Positions 8,177-18,167 of a stretch of DNA of 64,000 nucleotides are shown here, in pieces. Below the pieces are notes generated by a model. That model worked only from the letters and a program-made list of their open reading frames with translations, was not told where the DNA came from and searched no databases. A program made the translations under genes and the position numbers. The DNA comes from Arthrobacter sp. StoSoilB19 (GTDB lineage: Bacteria; Actinomycetota; Actinomycetes; Actinomycetales; Micrococcaceae), in assembly GCF_019977275.1 (NCBI RefSeq), contig NZ_AP024650.1, forward strand, positions 3,348,001 through 3,412,000, written 5' to 3'. Position 1 is the stretch's first letter. The number at the start of each line of letters is the position of its first letter.

Positions 8177-9313
8177 TCACTCTGCTTGTCGGACTTCCTT
8201 GTATATCGTGGACAGGCGCATTTGAATGCTCGATTGCTTGAACCTGGCGCTTACAAACCTTCGCGCCAAGTCTTCCTCTTCACTCTGGCGCCACTCGCTC
8301 GACAGAATTTTGTGGACTGCCATGGCGACTTCCTCCGGTCGCTGGTCCTGAACAACTATCCCCAAGCAGTTATCTTCGATTTCTGAGGCCAGAGCGGCTG
8401 AACGCGTAACAACTACTGGAACTCCCTTTACTAAGGCAGATACCAAAACATTTCCCCAGGGCTCGTTCTCGGAGGTCAGGACAAAAACCGCGGCGTTGGC
8501 TAGTATCTTGTCAATTTTTTGGGCGGGAACCGAGCCAGCATATGTGACGTTTGGTATGGTCCGCATCCCCAGCTCAGCCACCGGCCCGTCCCCCTGATCT
8601 GGCCCTATTATCTCGTACAGCTCATCCCAACCATTGGCATAGGCGATTCTGCCGGCTTCAACAAAGTCACAAACTCGCTTTCGCGACTCCAAGCGTGCAA
8701 TAAATACGGCATTTCTGCTGCCAAGAGCGCGCTCTTCATTGCTTTCGTAAGGTAAAGGATTGCCACAGACTTTAATCAAAGGAGGAGTTGTGTTTCCGGC
8801 CCATGCTTGGAGTTGATCTTTCTCCACGTCGGTGAGGGCAATAACTGTATCTGCTCTTTTGAATACAGGACGCGCAAAAACATCGACCAATCTATGGAGG
8901 CGACTCGTGCGTGAGGTCAGCATCCCGTGCGGTTGGATAACCAGCGGCTTCCGCAGGGCAATTGTGAAGAGAGCCGAGGTGAGCGGGATGAGCTCACGCG
9001 CGAAGCTAATGTGAACCACATCGGCTTTTCGCACTTGGCGAAAAGTCTCGACCAGAATGGCAAGGGATATGCAGGTTGTGAAGCCGCTTGCCTTTATTAT
9101 TCGTCGGACAGGCTTGGCAATCATCTGATAGAGGGGTGATGTTTGCGGGGGCGCGTCACCGGGAAGATGGCCGGCAAGGAGCGTTACTTCCATGTCATCT
9201 TGACCTGCGATTAGGCGCGACTGGCTGGATGCCGTGTCGTAAGGGCCACCGTACTTACCCGTTGAACTTGCTAGGGTGACAATTCGAAGGACCTTCAAAA
9301 TTTCCACTTTCAT
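8177..9313 (-). CDS. Glycosyltransferase family 4
   Basis: A 378-aa GT-B enzyme. Visible are the N-terminal acceptor domain (GGPYDTASSQSRLIAGQ, IQPHGMLTSR) and a donor domain with AVFIARLESRKRVCDFVEA and the E-x7-E-type region LTSENEPWGNVLVSALVKGVPVV. The QPHGM motif is typical of WcaI/WbaZ-like transferases of colanic acid and O-antigen clusters. It is transcribed on the minus strand, opposite to the surrounding block, with an acetyltransferase gene just upstream (54 bp). That inverted two-gene insert suggests modular reassortment of the locus. The sugar specificity cannot be told. Confidence 0.85.
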   Translation of the reverse strand: MKVEILKVLRIVTLASSTGKYGGPYDTASSQSRLIAGQDDMEVTLLAGHLPGDAPPQTSPLYQMIAKPVRRIIKASGFTTCISLAILVETFRQVRKADVVHISFARELIPLTSALFTIALRKPLVIQPHGMLTSRTSRLHRLVDVFARPVFKRADTVIALTDVEKDQLQAWAGNTTPPLIKVCGNPLPYESNEERALGSRNAVFIARLESRKRVCDFVEAGRIAYANGWDELYEIIGPDQGDGPVAELGMRTIPNVTYAGSVPAQKIDKILANAAVFVLTSENEPWGNVLVSALVKGVPVVVTRSAALASEIEDNCLGIVVQDQRPEEVAMAVHKILSSEWRQSEEEDLARRFVSARFKQSSIQMRLSTIYKEVRQAE

Positions 9314-9366
9314 TTAGAACCCTTTTCGGCCAACCCAAGGCAAGGCCAAAACGCTACAGGTGGGAC

Positions 9367-9936
9367 TCAAGTGAAGCGGGGACGTGACTGGACGCCTCCG
9401 CCGCTAACGCTATTGCTGTCAACCTGCCCTTGCACGACGCTCATAGGACGAATTACCGCCGAACGGCCTACTCTTGCTCCGCCCAACACCAAGCACCGGG
9501 ATGTTACCCATGCCCCATCCTCGATGTAGATGGGCGACGTCACCAAGCCCATGTCCGTCTTGTGGCGATGGCTCCCCGTAGTAAGCATTGTTTCCTGGGA
9601 TATCACCACATTTGAACCGACGAAGACTTGGTCCTGGTTGTGGAACCATACGCCCTCTCCGATCCAGGAGTTGTCGCCGATATGAAGTTTCCAAGGAAAC
9701 TTCACCCTCGTCCGTGGACGAAACACCACACCTTCACCGATCTCCGCCCCGAAGGCCCGCAGGGCAGCCACACGAAGGGCAGAACTCACCTGCCAGGAAT
9801 TTGTGACCACAAGCAGCTCAACAACCGCCCAGGCATAGACAAAAAGACGCGGTTTATCCCAGGCAAGACGTTCCCCCGGCGCCTCCCGGAGTGGTATCAC
9901 TCTCGTTCCATCGAAAGAGTCTTGGTTCTCGTCCAT
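9367..9936 (-). CDS. Hexapeptide-repeat acetyltransferase (colanic acid WcaF-like)
   Basis: A 189-aa left-handed beta-helix transferase. After a membrane-proximal N-terminus (VYAWAVVELLVVTNSWQVSS) come hexapeptide repeats (FGAEIGEGVVFRPRTRV, LHIGDNSWIGEGVWF, GSNVVISQET) and the putative catalytic TTGSHRHKTDMG. It ends with a short Gly/Ser-rich tail rather than the long C-terminal helix of some relatives. It probably O-acetylates the exopolysaccharide or a lipid intermediate. It is the promoter-proximal gene of a two-gene minus-strand block, divergent from the next glycosyltransferase with only 48 bp between starts, so both promoters must lie in that short gap or inside the genes. Confidence 0.85.
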   Translation of the reverse strand: MDENQDSFDGTRVIPLREAPGERLAWDKPRLFVYAWAVVELLVVTNSWQVSSALRVAALRAFGAEIGEGVVFRPRTRVKFPWKLHIGDNSWIGEGVWFHNQDQVFVGSNVVISQETMLTTGSHRHKTDMGLVTSPIYIEDGAWVTSRCLVLGGARVGRSAVIRPMSVVQGQVDSNSVSGGGVQSRPRFT

Positions 9937-9984
9937 CGTTGCCCTCCACCACCGCTGTCTGTAACCACGTCTATTCTTACACTC

Positions 9985-11229
9985 GTGACTCCATCAAATT
10001 TGCGCATTACCATCATGGGACTCAACTACCACCCGGAACCGTCGGGCAATGCTCCATACACCACAAGCCTCGCGGAGGGTTTGGCCGCGGCAGGACATAG
10101 CGTGCACGTTGTAACTGGGTTCCCGCACTATCCCGAATGGTCTGTCAGGGCAGGCTATGGGGGCTGGAGTCGCGACGAAATAATCAACGGTGTGCATATC
10201 CGGCGACTTCGCCACTATGTACCGCGGCGCCCCACAGCCTTGGGACGCTTGCACATGGAACTGAGTTTTGGCTTGCGTCTTTTTTTTGAGAAGTGGCAAC
10301 AGCCGGATGTTGTACTGGTTGTCAGCCCGGCTTTGTTTTCGTGCGCCCTTGCCATACTTCGGGCCCGCGTTTTTTCCAGGGGGCCTGCTGTAGCTATCTG
10401 GGTACAAGACCTCTACAGCCGGGGCGTGGTGGAAACAGCATCCGGAGGCAGAGTAATGGGCCGTTTTGCGACTCTCCTGGAGTCACTCATTCTTAAGGCC
10501 ACCGACGGAGTCGCCGCTATCCACGAGCGTTTCAAGCGACACATGGTCGACACGCTCGGTGTTCCAACAGAGAAAATCCGAGTCATCAGAAATTGGACTC
10601 ATCTGCCGCAGTCGCCAGAACTCGATGGCACCGACATACGGGCAAGGCTCGGCTGGCGCGAAGACCAGATCGTCGTACTTCATGCGGGAAACATGGGTAA
10701 GAAGCAGGGGCTCGAAAACGTCGTTGATGCGGCGCGCGTAGCGGAATCCGATGGGAGTAACGTTCGCTTTGTGCTTATGGGAGATGGAAATCAGCGTGAG
10801 AGGCTTCAGGCTCTAGCTTGCGGAGTAAGCACCATCACATTTGAAGACTCGCTTCCTAACGAAGAGTTCCAGTCGGCCCTTGCTGCGGCAGATGTCCTTC
10901 TAGTCAATGAGCTGCCAGGTTTGAAAGATATGGCTGTCCCTAGCAAGCTCACTTCCTATTTCAACGCCGGCGTCCCTGTAGTGGCTGCAACCGATCGTGG
11001 CAGTGTTACGGCTTACGAAATTGAGAGTTCGGGAGCAGGTATTCGCGTTGACCCTGGCGTACCCCGTGCCATTGTGACGGCGGTTGAGAACTTAGCCAAA
11101 GATCCGTCTATCCGGGCGCGACTCGCAGAGAACGGTCTCCGGTACCGACGTGACAGGCTGGACGAAAAGGTTGCAGTGGCGCACTATGATGATTTCATCA
11201 AGAGTCTGGCATCGTCGCGCGGCCGTTAG
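9985..11229 (+). CDS. Glycosyltransferase family 4 (WcaI-like)
   Basis: A 414-aa GT-B protein that begins [20 protein letters not shown], the characteristic start of WcaI-type colanic acid transferases, and continues [20 protein letters not shown] and FPHYPEW. The donor domain starts at [20 protein letters not shown] and a late [19 protein letters not shown] replaces the usual acidic motif. The GTG at 9985 is preferred; the longer frame reaches back over the divergent acetyltransferase gene and is not gene-like there. No ribosome site is visible, so translation may be leaderless. It is inferred to add fucose or glucose to the growing unit. It is followed by gmd after 41 bp. Confidence 0.87.
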   Translation: MTPSNLRITIMGLNYHPEPSGNAPYTTSLAEGLAAAGHSVHVVTGFPHYPEWSVRAGYGGWSRDEIINGVHIRRLRHYVPRRPTALGRLHMELSFGLRLFFEKWQQPDVVLVVSPALFSCALAILRARVFSRGPAVAIWVQDLYSRGVVETASGGRVMGRFATLLESLILKATDGVAAIHERFKRHMVDTLGVPTEKIRVIRNWTHLPQSPELDGTDIRARLGWREDQIVVLHAGNMGKKQGLENVVDAARVAESDGSNVRFVLMGDGNQRERLQALACGVSTITFEDSLPNEEFQSALAAADVLLVNELPGLKDMAVPSKLTSYFNAGVPVVAATDRGSVTAYEIESSGAGIRVDPGVPRAIVTAVENLAKDPSIRARLAENGLRYRRDRLDEKVAVAHYDDFIKSLASSRGR

Positions 11230-11270
11230 GCTGGCGGCTTTTTTTTCGCAACCAACATGGGGGGTTACAA

Positions 11271-12296
11271 ATGAAACGTGCGCTAATCACGGGTATTACG
11301 GGGCAGGACGGCTCCTACCTAGCTGAGCTTCTTCTTAGCAAGGGCTACGAAGTGCATGGCCTTATTCGACGGGCTTCAACGTTCAATACAGCGAGAGTTG
11401 ATCACCTTTACGTAGACCCTCACGATCCGAAGGCCAAACTTTTTCTCCATTACGGCGACCTGAGTGATGGTGCTCGACTCGTAACGCTGCTCGCAGACAT
11501 CAAGCCCGACGAGGTCTACAACCTTGCGGCCCAATCGCATGTCCGCGTTTCGTTCGATGAACCCGAGCACACTGGCGATACAACAGGCGTTGGCACAATC
11601 CGTCTCTTGGAAGCGGTGAGGATGTCAGGAATCGAAACGAAGTTCTACCAAGCGTCTTCTTCAGAGATGTTCGGCGCCACGCCGCCGCCGCAAAACGAAG
11701 AAACACCTTTCTATCCCCGGTCCCCCTATGGGGCGGCAAAGGTTTATAGCTACTGGATCACCAAGAACTACCGCGAGGCATACGGTATGTTCGCAGTGAA
11801 CGGCATCCTGTTCAACCACGAGTCTCCTCGTCGAGGGGAAACATTCGTGACACGAAAGATTACCCGTGCTGTTGCTGCCATCAAGGCCGGGAAGCAGGAT
11901 CTTTTGTATATGGGCAATCTCGACGCTGTTCGAGACTGGGGCTACGCCGCCGAATACGTCGAAGGCATGTGGCGCATGCTCCAGGCCGACGAACCGGACG
12001 ACTTCGTCTTGGCTACGGGCGGTAACTACACCGTGCGTGACTTTCTTCAAATTGCATTCGAGCACGCCGGCCTCAACTGGGAAGACCACGTCCGATTCGA
12101 CGAGCGCTATCTACGCCCTACGGAAGTGGATGCCCTCGTCGGCGACGCATCAAAGGCTCAAGACAAGCTTGGTTGGAAGGCGTCTGTCCACACGCCAGAG
12201 CTAGCTCGGATCATGGTGGATGCCGACATTGAAGCTCTGAAGCACGCTGGTAACAACTGGATCGACAGAGTCACTCTGGAAAGTTGGAAGAACTAG
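11271..12296 (+). CDS. gmd: GDP-mannose 4,6-dehydratase
   Basis: A 341-aa extended short-chain dehydrogenase converting GDP-D-mannose to GDP-4-keto-6-deoxy-mannose. The nucleotide-binding start is [19 protein letters not shown]. Catalytic elements visible are SSSEMFG (Ser/Glu) and [10 protein letters not shown] (Tyr-x3-Lys). The substrate loop [17 protein letters not shown] is a hallmark of GMD. It is slightly short compared with the 370-residue E. coli enzyme but all motifs are present. A GGGG-rich ribosome site lies just before the ATG. It overlaps fcl by one base, and together they make GDP-L-fucose for the exopolysaccharide. Confidence 0.96.
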   Translation: MKRALITGITGQDGSYLAELLLSKGYEVHGLIRRASTFNTARVDHLYVDPHDPKAKLFLHYGDLSDGARLVTLLADIKPDEVYNLAAQSHVRVSFDEPEHTGDTTGVGTIRLLEAVRMSGIETKFYQASSSEMFGATPPPQNEETPFYPRSPYGAAKVYSYWITKNYREAYGMFAVNGILFNHESPRRGETFVTRKITRAVAAIKAGKQDLLYMGNLDAVRDWGYAAEYVEGMWRMLQADEPDDFVLATGGNYTVRDFLQIAFEHAGLNWEDHVRFDERYLRPTEVDALVGDASKAQDKLGWKASVHTPELARIMVDADIEALKHAGNNWIDRVTLESWKN

Positions 12297-13270
12297 TGTC
12301 TGAAGACCTCAAGTTCGAGCCCGCCAAGCTCGACAGAGTTGCTCCGTTTTATGTCGCCGGCCACCGGGGACTTGTCGGTTCGGCTATCTGGCGGAAGTTG
12401 GATGATGAAGGATTTACAAACCTGATCGGCCGCACTTCCTCCGAGTTAGACCTCAAGGACCGGGAAGCTGTGTTCGAGTTCTTCGAGCAATCGAAGCCGC
12501 GATACGTGATCCTAGCAGCAGCAAAGGTAGGCGGCATTCTGGCCAATAACACCTATCCGGTAGATTTCTTGAGCGACAATCTCCGCATCCAGGTAAACGT
12601 TCTTGATGCAGCGCGTCAATTCGGAGTAGAGCGTCTCCTCTTCCTTGGTTCCTCATGCATCTACCCAAAGTTTGCTGCTCAGCCAATTAGGGAAGATTCG
12701 CTTCTTACTGGTCACTTGGAGCCGACGAACGACGCTTACGCCATAGCTAAAATCGCCGGCATCATGCAGGTTCAAGCCGTTCGCCGCCAGTATGGCTTGC
12801 CATGGATTTCTGCGATGCCGACCAACCTTTACGGGCCAGGAGACAATTTTTCGCCGCAGGGCTCTCATGTCTTGCCCGCGCTCATCAGGCGTTACGATCA
12901 TGCCGCGAAATCTGGCCAGACGTCTGTCACGAACTGGGGTACTGGTTCCCCCATGCGAGAGTTTCTGCATGTGGACGACATGGCAGACGCCTGTCTTCAT
13001 CTCCTCGAAAATTATGACGGCCCGTCCCAAGTGAACGTCGGAACAGGCTCAGACGTCACGATCAAGGAACTGGCGACAATCGTCGCATCGGCAGTCGGCT
13101 ACACAGGTCATATTGAGTGGGACGTGACCAAGCCTGACGGGACGCCACGAAAGCTCCTCGACGTCTCGAAACTCGCGGAGGCCGGGTGGAAGTCCTCAAT
13201 CAGCCTGGAGGACGGTATTCGTTCCACCGTGGAGTGGTACCGCACGCATACCGAGAGCATTCGCAGCTAG
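12296..13270 (+). CDS. fcl: GDP-L-fucose synthase
   Basis: A 324-aa SDR epimerase/reductase completing GDP-L-fucose synthesis from the GMD product using NADPH. Motifs are VAGHRGLVGSAIWRKL (GxxGxxG), LGSSCIYPKFAAQPI (with the catalytic Ser/Cys region), and YAIAKIAGI (Tyr-x3-Lys). NWGTGSPMREFLHVDDMADA is also diagnostic. The GTG at 12296 overlaps the gmd stop by one base and has GGAAG six bases upstream; a TTG at 12284 is in frame but less well placed. Tight coupling with gmd indicates balanced expression of the two pathway enzymes. Confidence 0.95.
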   Translation: MSEDLKFEPAKLDRVAPFYVAGHRGLVGSAIWRKLDDEGFTNLIGRTSSELDLKDREAVFEFFEQSKPRYVILAAAKVGGILANNTYPVDFLSDNLRIQVNVLDAARQFGVERLLFLGSSCIYPKFAAQPIREDSLLTGHLEPTNDAYAIAKIAGIMQVQAVRRQYGLPWISAMPTNLYGPGDNFSPQGSHVLPALIRRYDHAAKSGQTSVTNWGTGSPMREFLHVDDMADACLHLLENYDGPSQVNVGTGSDVTIKELATIVASAVGYTGHIEWDVTKPDGTPRKLLDVSKLAEAGWKSSISLEDGIRSTVEWYRTHTESIRS

Positions 13271-13320
13271 TACTGCCAGCTGGTCCGTCATCGAACGTTT
13301 AAACCCTGGGGGAACTTTTC

Positions 13321-14757
13321 GTGAAAGAGGTGCGCGACTGGCGAGCCAAATGTAGTCGCCAGCTACGGGTTATCGACGCCTTCGTAATCATCTGGGCAGT
13401 TGCTGGCGCTTACGTCATCCGCTTCGGTTGGGCCTCAGACTTCGTTGTCGAAGGCCAGGATGCAATTTACATCTGGCTTTCCATTGCACTCGTTGTGGCC
13501 TGGTGGATCATGCTGGGTGCTTGGAACAGCAGACAAAGCCGTATCCTTGGCGCTGGCCCTGACGAGTACAAGAGGGTCGCCGCTGCGTCCTTATGGTTGT
13601 TTGGCCTAGTCGCCATCGTGTCGTACGTGCTGCGACTCGACACTGCCCGCGGCTATGTGGGGGTAGCTTTGCCCGCGGGTTTGTTCGGACTACTTCTTGC
13701 ACGCTGGTTGATCCGGCAACATCTGCATGTGAACCGGCAGATGGGACAGAGCATGTCACGATTGTTGTTGCTCGGCGGCCCCAGTGCGGTGGCACACCTG
13801 GCTCGTTCCCTCCGAACTGCGAAGCACGCTGGGTACCTGCCCGTTGCGGTCTATACGCCGAACACTCCCGACTTCCCGTCGATTGAGCCGGAGTCCGGAC
13901 TTCCAATAGTTGGAAATTCACCTGATGCTAAGTCCATAGTCCAGGCAATTCAGGCATGCAGCGCGGACGCCGTGGCTGTCTCCGCAGGTGTGCAACTGCA
14001 CCCGCAAACACTTCGACACCTCGGTTGGGAATTGGCTTCGCGGAACATCGGACTGATCATGGCACCTGCGCTTACCGACATTGCTGGGCCGCGGATTCAT
14101 ACCCAACAGGTTGCGGGTCTACCCCTCATCCACGTCACCACCCCCACTCTGGAGGGCGGTCAGAGAGTAGCAAAGCGTCTCTTTGACTTAGTCGTCGCGT
14201 CCTTCCTGCTCGTTCTTAGCTCACCCGTTATGGCTATCATTTCGATCTTGGTCAAGCTAAACGATGGCGGACCCGTATTGTTCAAACAAGACCGCGTTGG
14301 GATAGAAGGGGCTCCATTCCAAATGCTGAAATTCCGGTCCATGGTGTTGGACGCGGAAGCTCAACTTGAGACGCTAAAAGAAAGAAGCGACGGGAGTGGG
14401 TTGCTCTTCAAAATGAAAGATGACCCACGTGTCACCTCTATCGGTCGATTCCTCCGCAAGTTTAGCCTTGACGAGTTGCCTCAACTCGTTAATGTCCTTA
14501 TGGGATCGATGAGTCTCGTTGGTCCTCGCCCGCCTCTTCCTTCTGAAGTAGAAGCCTACGAGCAGGATGTTAGACGAAGACTGCTTGTTAAACCTGGCCT
14601 GACTGGACTGTGGCAGGTGAGCGGCCGTTCTAATCTATCCTGGCAGGACTCCGTACGACTTGATCTCTACTATGTAGAAAACTGGTCAATGGCCGGGGAC
14701 CTACTTATCCTCATGAAGACCTTCCGCGCTGTTTTCCAGAGCGCCGGAGCCTACTGA
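13321..14757 (+). CDS. Undecaprenyl-phosphate sugar phosphotransferase (WbaP/WcaJ type)
   Basis: A 478-aa polyprenyl glycosylphosphotransferase that starts repeat-unit assembly by moving a sugar-1-phosphate to undecaprenyl phosphate. Four to five N-terminal membrane spans are followed by a CoA-binding-like region, a further span (VVASFLLVLSSPVMAIIS), and the catalytic domain: FKQDRVGIEGAPFQMLKFRS, the region around DDPRVTSIGRFLRKFSLDELPQ, and LVKPGLTGLWQVSGRS. The GTG start has a GGGGGA ribosome site. WcaJ-type enzymes transfer glucose and WbaP galactose; the two cannot be separated here, although the galU and ugd neighbours favour glucose. Confidence 0.93.
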   Translation: MKEVRDWRAKCSRQLRVIDAFVIIWAVAGAYVIRFGWASDFVVEGQDAIYIWLSIALVVAWWIMLGAWNSRQSRILGAGPDEYKRVAAASLWLFGLVAIVSYVLRLDTARGYVGVALPAGLFGLLLARWLIRQHLHVNRQMGQSMSRLLLLGGPSAVAHLARSLRTAKHAGYLPVAVYTPNTPDFPSIEPESGLPIVGNSPDAKSIVQAIQACSADAVAVSAGVQLHPQTLRHLGWELASRNIGLIMAPALTDIAGPRIHTQQVAGLPLIHVTTPTLEGGQRVAKRLFDLVVASFLLVLSSPVMAIISILVKLNDGGPVLFKQDRVGIEGAPFQMLKFRSMVLDAEAQLETLKERSDGSGLLFKMKDDPRVTSIGRFLRKFSLDELPQLVNVLMGSMSLVGPRPPLPSEVEAYEQDVRRRLLVKPGLTGLWQVSGRSNLSWQDSVRLDLYYVENWSMAGDLLILMKTFRAVFQSAGAY

Positions 14758-14798
14758 TTCTCTGGTGGTTGAGAAACCGCTTTGGGGAAGGACACACA

Positions 14799-16112
14799 AT
14801 GCGAATATCGGTTATCGGCTGTGGCTACCTGGGTGCCGTACACGCTGCGTGCATGGCCAAATTGGGACACGAGGTGGTGGGTATTGACATTGACGAACGT
14901 AAGATTTCCGATTTGTCTGCTGCTCGTGCACCCTTCTTTGAGCCCGGTCTGGAAGATTTGCTGAGGGAAGTCCAGGAAACGGAAAGACTCTCCTTCTCAA
15001 CCGACATGGCCGAAGCCCTGGGCAGCACAGTGCACTTTATCTGTGTGGGAACTCCCCAAAAGCAGGGAGAGAATGCTGCTGACTTAACCTACGTTGATGC
15101 CGCTATAACGGGGCTCATCCCCCACCTTTCTCCTGGTGACCTGGTAGTGGGTAAGTCGACAGTGCCGGTTGGAACGGCCGCACGACTCTCCACGATGATC
15201 AAGGAAGCCGAGCCGGAAGCTCACTTGATGTGGAACCCCGAGTTCCTTCGCGAAGGCCATGCAGTCTCGGATACCTTGCGCCCTGACAGACTCGTCTACG
15301 GCGTTGCCGACGGCTCGGAGGAACACGATGCCGTTCGGGTGCTTGATCACGTCTACACGGTCCCACTCGAAGCTGGCACCCCGCGTTTGGTAACTGACCT
15401 ACCGACTGCTGAATTGGTGAAAACTGCCGCTAATTCATTCTTGGCAACAAAGATTTCCTTTATAAACGCTATGGCTGAACTTTGCGATGCTGCCGGTGCA
15501 GACGTCACCTTATTGGCCGATGCCATCGGTCTGGACGACAGGATTGGGCGCAAGTTCCTCAACGCTGGGATTGGTTTCGGGGGCGGGTGCCTCCCGAAAG
15601 ATATCCGGGCCTTTATGGCACGCGCCGGCGAACTTGGCGCGGACCAAGCTCTGACCTTCCTACGGGAGGTAGACGCGATCAATATGCGACGACGGACACG
15701 CGTTGTAGAGCTGACGCGTGATCTCTGCGGAGGCTCGCTGCTTGGACAGCGGATTACCGTGCTGGGGGCAGCGTTCAAGCCTGAAAGCGACGATGTCAGG
15801 GACTCACCAGCGTTAAGCATCGCTGCACAGTTGCAGCTGCAGGGCGCAGTAGTGACCGTGACGGATCCTGAGGCCCTTAAAAACGCTGCCCGACGATTCC
15901 CCGAGTTGCACTACGAGGCATCCACCGGCAAAGCCCTTCAGCGAGCCGACGCCCTTCTGCTTTTGACCGAATGGCAGGAGTATCGCGATCTGGATCCCTA
16001 TGAAGTAGCAAGCATTGTTGCGTCGCCCAAAATTTTGGACGGCAGAAATATCCTGGACGCCAGCAAATGGCGCGCTGCTGGTTGGACCTACCGCGGGCTC
16101 GGCCGCCCTTAA
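14799..16112 (+). CDS. ugd: UDP-glucose 6-dehydrogenase
   Basis: A 437-aa NAD-dependent dehydrogenase making UDP-glucuronate. The Rossmann start is RISVIGCGYLGAVHAACMA, followed by FICVGTPQ, the NPEFLREGHAVSD signature, and the catalytic Cys in GFGGGCLPKDI. The C-terminal domain has FKPESDDVRDSPA. ATG 14799 is preferred over an upstream in-frame ATG because GGGAAGGAC precedes it and the Rossmann strand begins there. It provides an acidic sugar to the polymer. The next gene starts two bases after the stop. Length and motifs are normal for the family. Confidence 0.95.
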   Translation: MRISVIGCGYLGAVHAACMAKLGHEVVGIDIDERKISDLSAARAPFFEPGLEDLLREVQETERLSFSTDMAEALGSTVHFICVGTPQKQGENAADLTYVDAAITGLIPHLSPGDLVVGKSTVPVGTAARLSTMIKEAEPEAHLMWNPEFLREGHAVSDTLRPDRLVYGVADGSEEHDAVRVLDHVYTVPLEAGTPRLVTDLPTAELVKTAANSFLATKISFINAMAELCDAAGADVTLLADAIGLDDRIGRKFLNAGIGFGGGCLPKDIRAFMARAGELGADQALTFLREVDAINMRRRTRVVELTRDLCGGSLLGQRITVLGAAFKPESDDVRDSPALSIAAQLQLQGAVVTVTDPEALKNAARRFPELHYEASTGKALQRADALLLLTEWQEYRDLDPYEVASIVASPKILDGRNILDASKWRAAGWTYRGLGRP

Positions 16113-16114
16113 AC

Positions 16115-17995
16115 ATGACTGCATCCACTCCACAGCAGGAATTGCAGCGTCCCGGTCGGTCTACCCGCACAACTCGACGAACCCATCGAAGGAGGCCGGG
16201 CAGGCTTCTAAGAGTCGGGCTCCCGATCTTTGCTTCCATTCTCGTTCTCAGCTGCGCAACGGCCTGGTTGGGCTTCAAGGCGTCTGTCATCAAGAGTGAG
16301 TTGTACGCGTCCGCTGACCTGATTTCCCAGCTCAAGCAAGAGATCCTGGGCTCGGATGCGGCCTCTGCAACGAGCACTGTTAGCAAATTGCGGGAACACA
16401 CTTCGGCCGCCAGGAAGGAGTCGGAGGACCCGCTGTGGACTCTCGCATCCGGCCTACCTTGGGCCGGCCCAAACCTAAGTGCGATTTCCGAGGTAGCAAG
16501 ATCAGCTGACGACGTCGCAAGTCTTGGTTTAACTCCTTTGGTGGGTATTTACGATTCTCTTAACTGGACTGCGCTTGTGCCCACGAATTTGGGCAGCAAT
16601 TTGGGCCCTCTTAAAACCGCGGCCCCTAGTGTCGCCTCAGCGGCCTACAGCGTTCGGGCTTCCGCAGAGCGGCTTCAGGGCATTGATTCGTCAGATCTAT
16701 TGCCGCAGGTGGCCGGCCCCCTTCGCCAGGCAGCCGAAGAACTCAGCCAAGCGACAGTTGCGCTCGACTCGGCAGCCGATGCAGCCAGCGTGGCTCCGGG
16801 TATGTTGGGTGAGGACGGGCCAAAGAACTATCTGCTCATGATTCAAAATAACGCTGAAGCCCGAGCCTCGGGCGGCATACCAGGGGCGCTCGCTGTCCTG
16901 ACGATGGATCATGGCAAGCTCGCCTTGGGTGCACAGAACAGCGCGGTAGACGTAGGGACAATGACGCCGCCGCTGCCCATTGATCCTCAACAGCAGCAGA
17001 TTTATTCCACTCGGGTTGGCAAATACATGCAGGACGTCAATCTAACTCCCGACTTTCCAACCGCCGCCTCCACCGCGCAAGCGATGTGGGAAAGAAAGAC
17101 CGGCCAGCGTGTCAACGGGGTAGTCTCGATTGATCCAGTTGTTTTAAGCTACATCCTGCAGTCCACGGGACCCGTCGAAATCAACGGCCCCGAACTGGCA
17201 GCAGTGAAAGCGGCAGGTCTGCCTACAGAACTTACGGGAAGCAATGTGGTCCGCACACTGCTTTCCGATGTCTACGCAAAAATTCAGCAACCGAAACTGC
17301 AAGATGCATACTTCGCAGGAGTTGCCAAGGAAGTGTTCGCTGCCCTATCCAGCGGAAAGGGAGAAGCAAAGGGCCTTATCACCGGTATCAGCCGGGGCGC
17401 CGAGGAGGGACGAGTCCTGATTTGGTCTGACGATGCCGTCAACCAGGCAGTGATTTCGAAATATGCCTTGAGCGGGTCTATTTCGGGCCCCAACGTTTCG
17501 CCTGCCCAGTTTGGCGTCTACTTCAACGACGGCACTGGTGCCAAAATGGACTACTACGTCAGGCGCACAGTTCAGATCATCAAGGAGTGCCCGGTGGACG
17601 GCTACGGGCAAACTAAGGTCCGAATCACCAGCACAAATATGGCCCCCGCGGATGCAGCCACGGCGCTGCCTACCTACGTAACGGGGGCCGGTATTTTCGG
17701 GGTGCCCCCGGGTACCGTGCAAACAAACATCGTTGCCTACGGGCCGGTGCAGGCCAACGTCGAATCAGCAAGCGTCGACGGCCAAAAGACACCCTTTGCT
17801 CCCTACCTACACGCGAATCGACCGGTGGGCGTCGTTGCTCAACAGCTCGCGCCAGGGGAAAGCAAGACGTTGGAGTTCACATTTGGAAAGATCGTCCAAC
17901 ATACCGAACCTAACTTGGTTGTCACGCCCACCGTCCAGCCTGTAAAGGACGTTATCCTTCCAACGGAAAATGAGTCCTGTGACCCTGGGCAGTGA
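16115..17995 (+). CDS. DUF4012 membrane-anchored protein
   Basis: A 626-aa protein with a basic Arg-rich N-terminus, one transmembrane segment (about residues 35-58, VGLPIFASILVLSCATAWLG) and a long extracytoplasmic part. The extracellular domain contains the DUF4012 segment (NYLLMIQNNAEARASGGIPGA), widely found in actinobacterial polysaccharide loci and related in fold pattern to LytR-CpsA-Psr proteins. Its biochemical role is not established. Position, two bases after ugd and last in the operon, suggests a part in polymer attachment to the wall or in export. The longer upstream frame overlapping ugd is rejected. Confidence 0.85.
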   Translation: MTASTPQQELQRPGRSTRTTRRTHRRRPGRLLRVGLPIFASILVLSCATAWLGFKASVIKSELYASADLISQLKQEILGSDAASATSTVSKLREHTSAARKESEDPLWTLASGLPWAGPNLSAISEVARSADDVASLGLTPLVGIYDSLNWTALVPTNLGSNLGPLKTAAPSVASAAYSVRASAERLQGIDSSDLLPQVAGPLRQAAEELSQATVALDSAADAASVAPGMLGEDGPKNYLLMIQNNAEARASGGIPGALAVLTMDHGKLALGAQNSAVDVGTMTPPLPIDPQQQQIYSTRVGKYMQDVNLTPDFPTAASTAQAMWERKTGQRVNGVVSIDPVVLSYILQSTGPVEINGPELAAVKAAGLPTELTGSNVVRTLLSDVYAKIQQPKLQDAYFAGVAKEVFAALSSGKGEAKGLITGISRGAEEGRVLIWSDDAVNQAVISKYALSGSISGPNVSPAQFGVYFNDGTGAKMDYYVRRTVQIIKECPVDGYGQTKVRITSTNMAPADAATALPTYVTGAGIFGVPPGTVQTNIVAYGPVQANVESASVDGQKTPFAPYLHANRPVGVVAQQLAPGESKTLEFTFGKIVQHTEPNLVVTPTVQPVKDVILPTENESCDPGQ

Positions 17996-18167
17996 CGGGC
18001 GCGTTAACACTATGTAAACCGACTTGATTGAGCTTGGTGACAGCTGGTTGAGGATGGTAACGTCTTTCTTGGGATATCTATCCGTAGTTCTGCACACGGT
18101 CTCGTGCAGAGGGGACACTTCCCCTAAATCGGGTATCAAAAACTTAAACGTCTCCGGGGGGACACTC

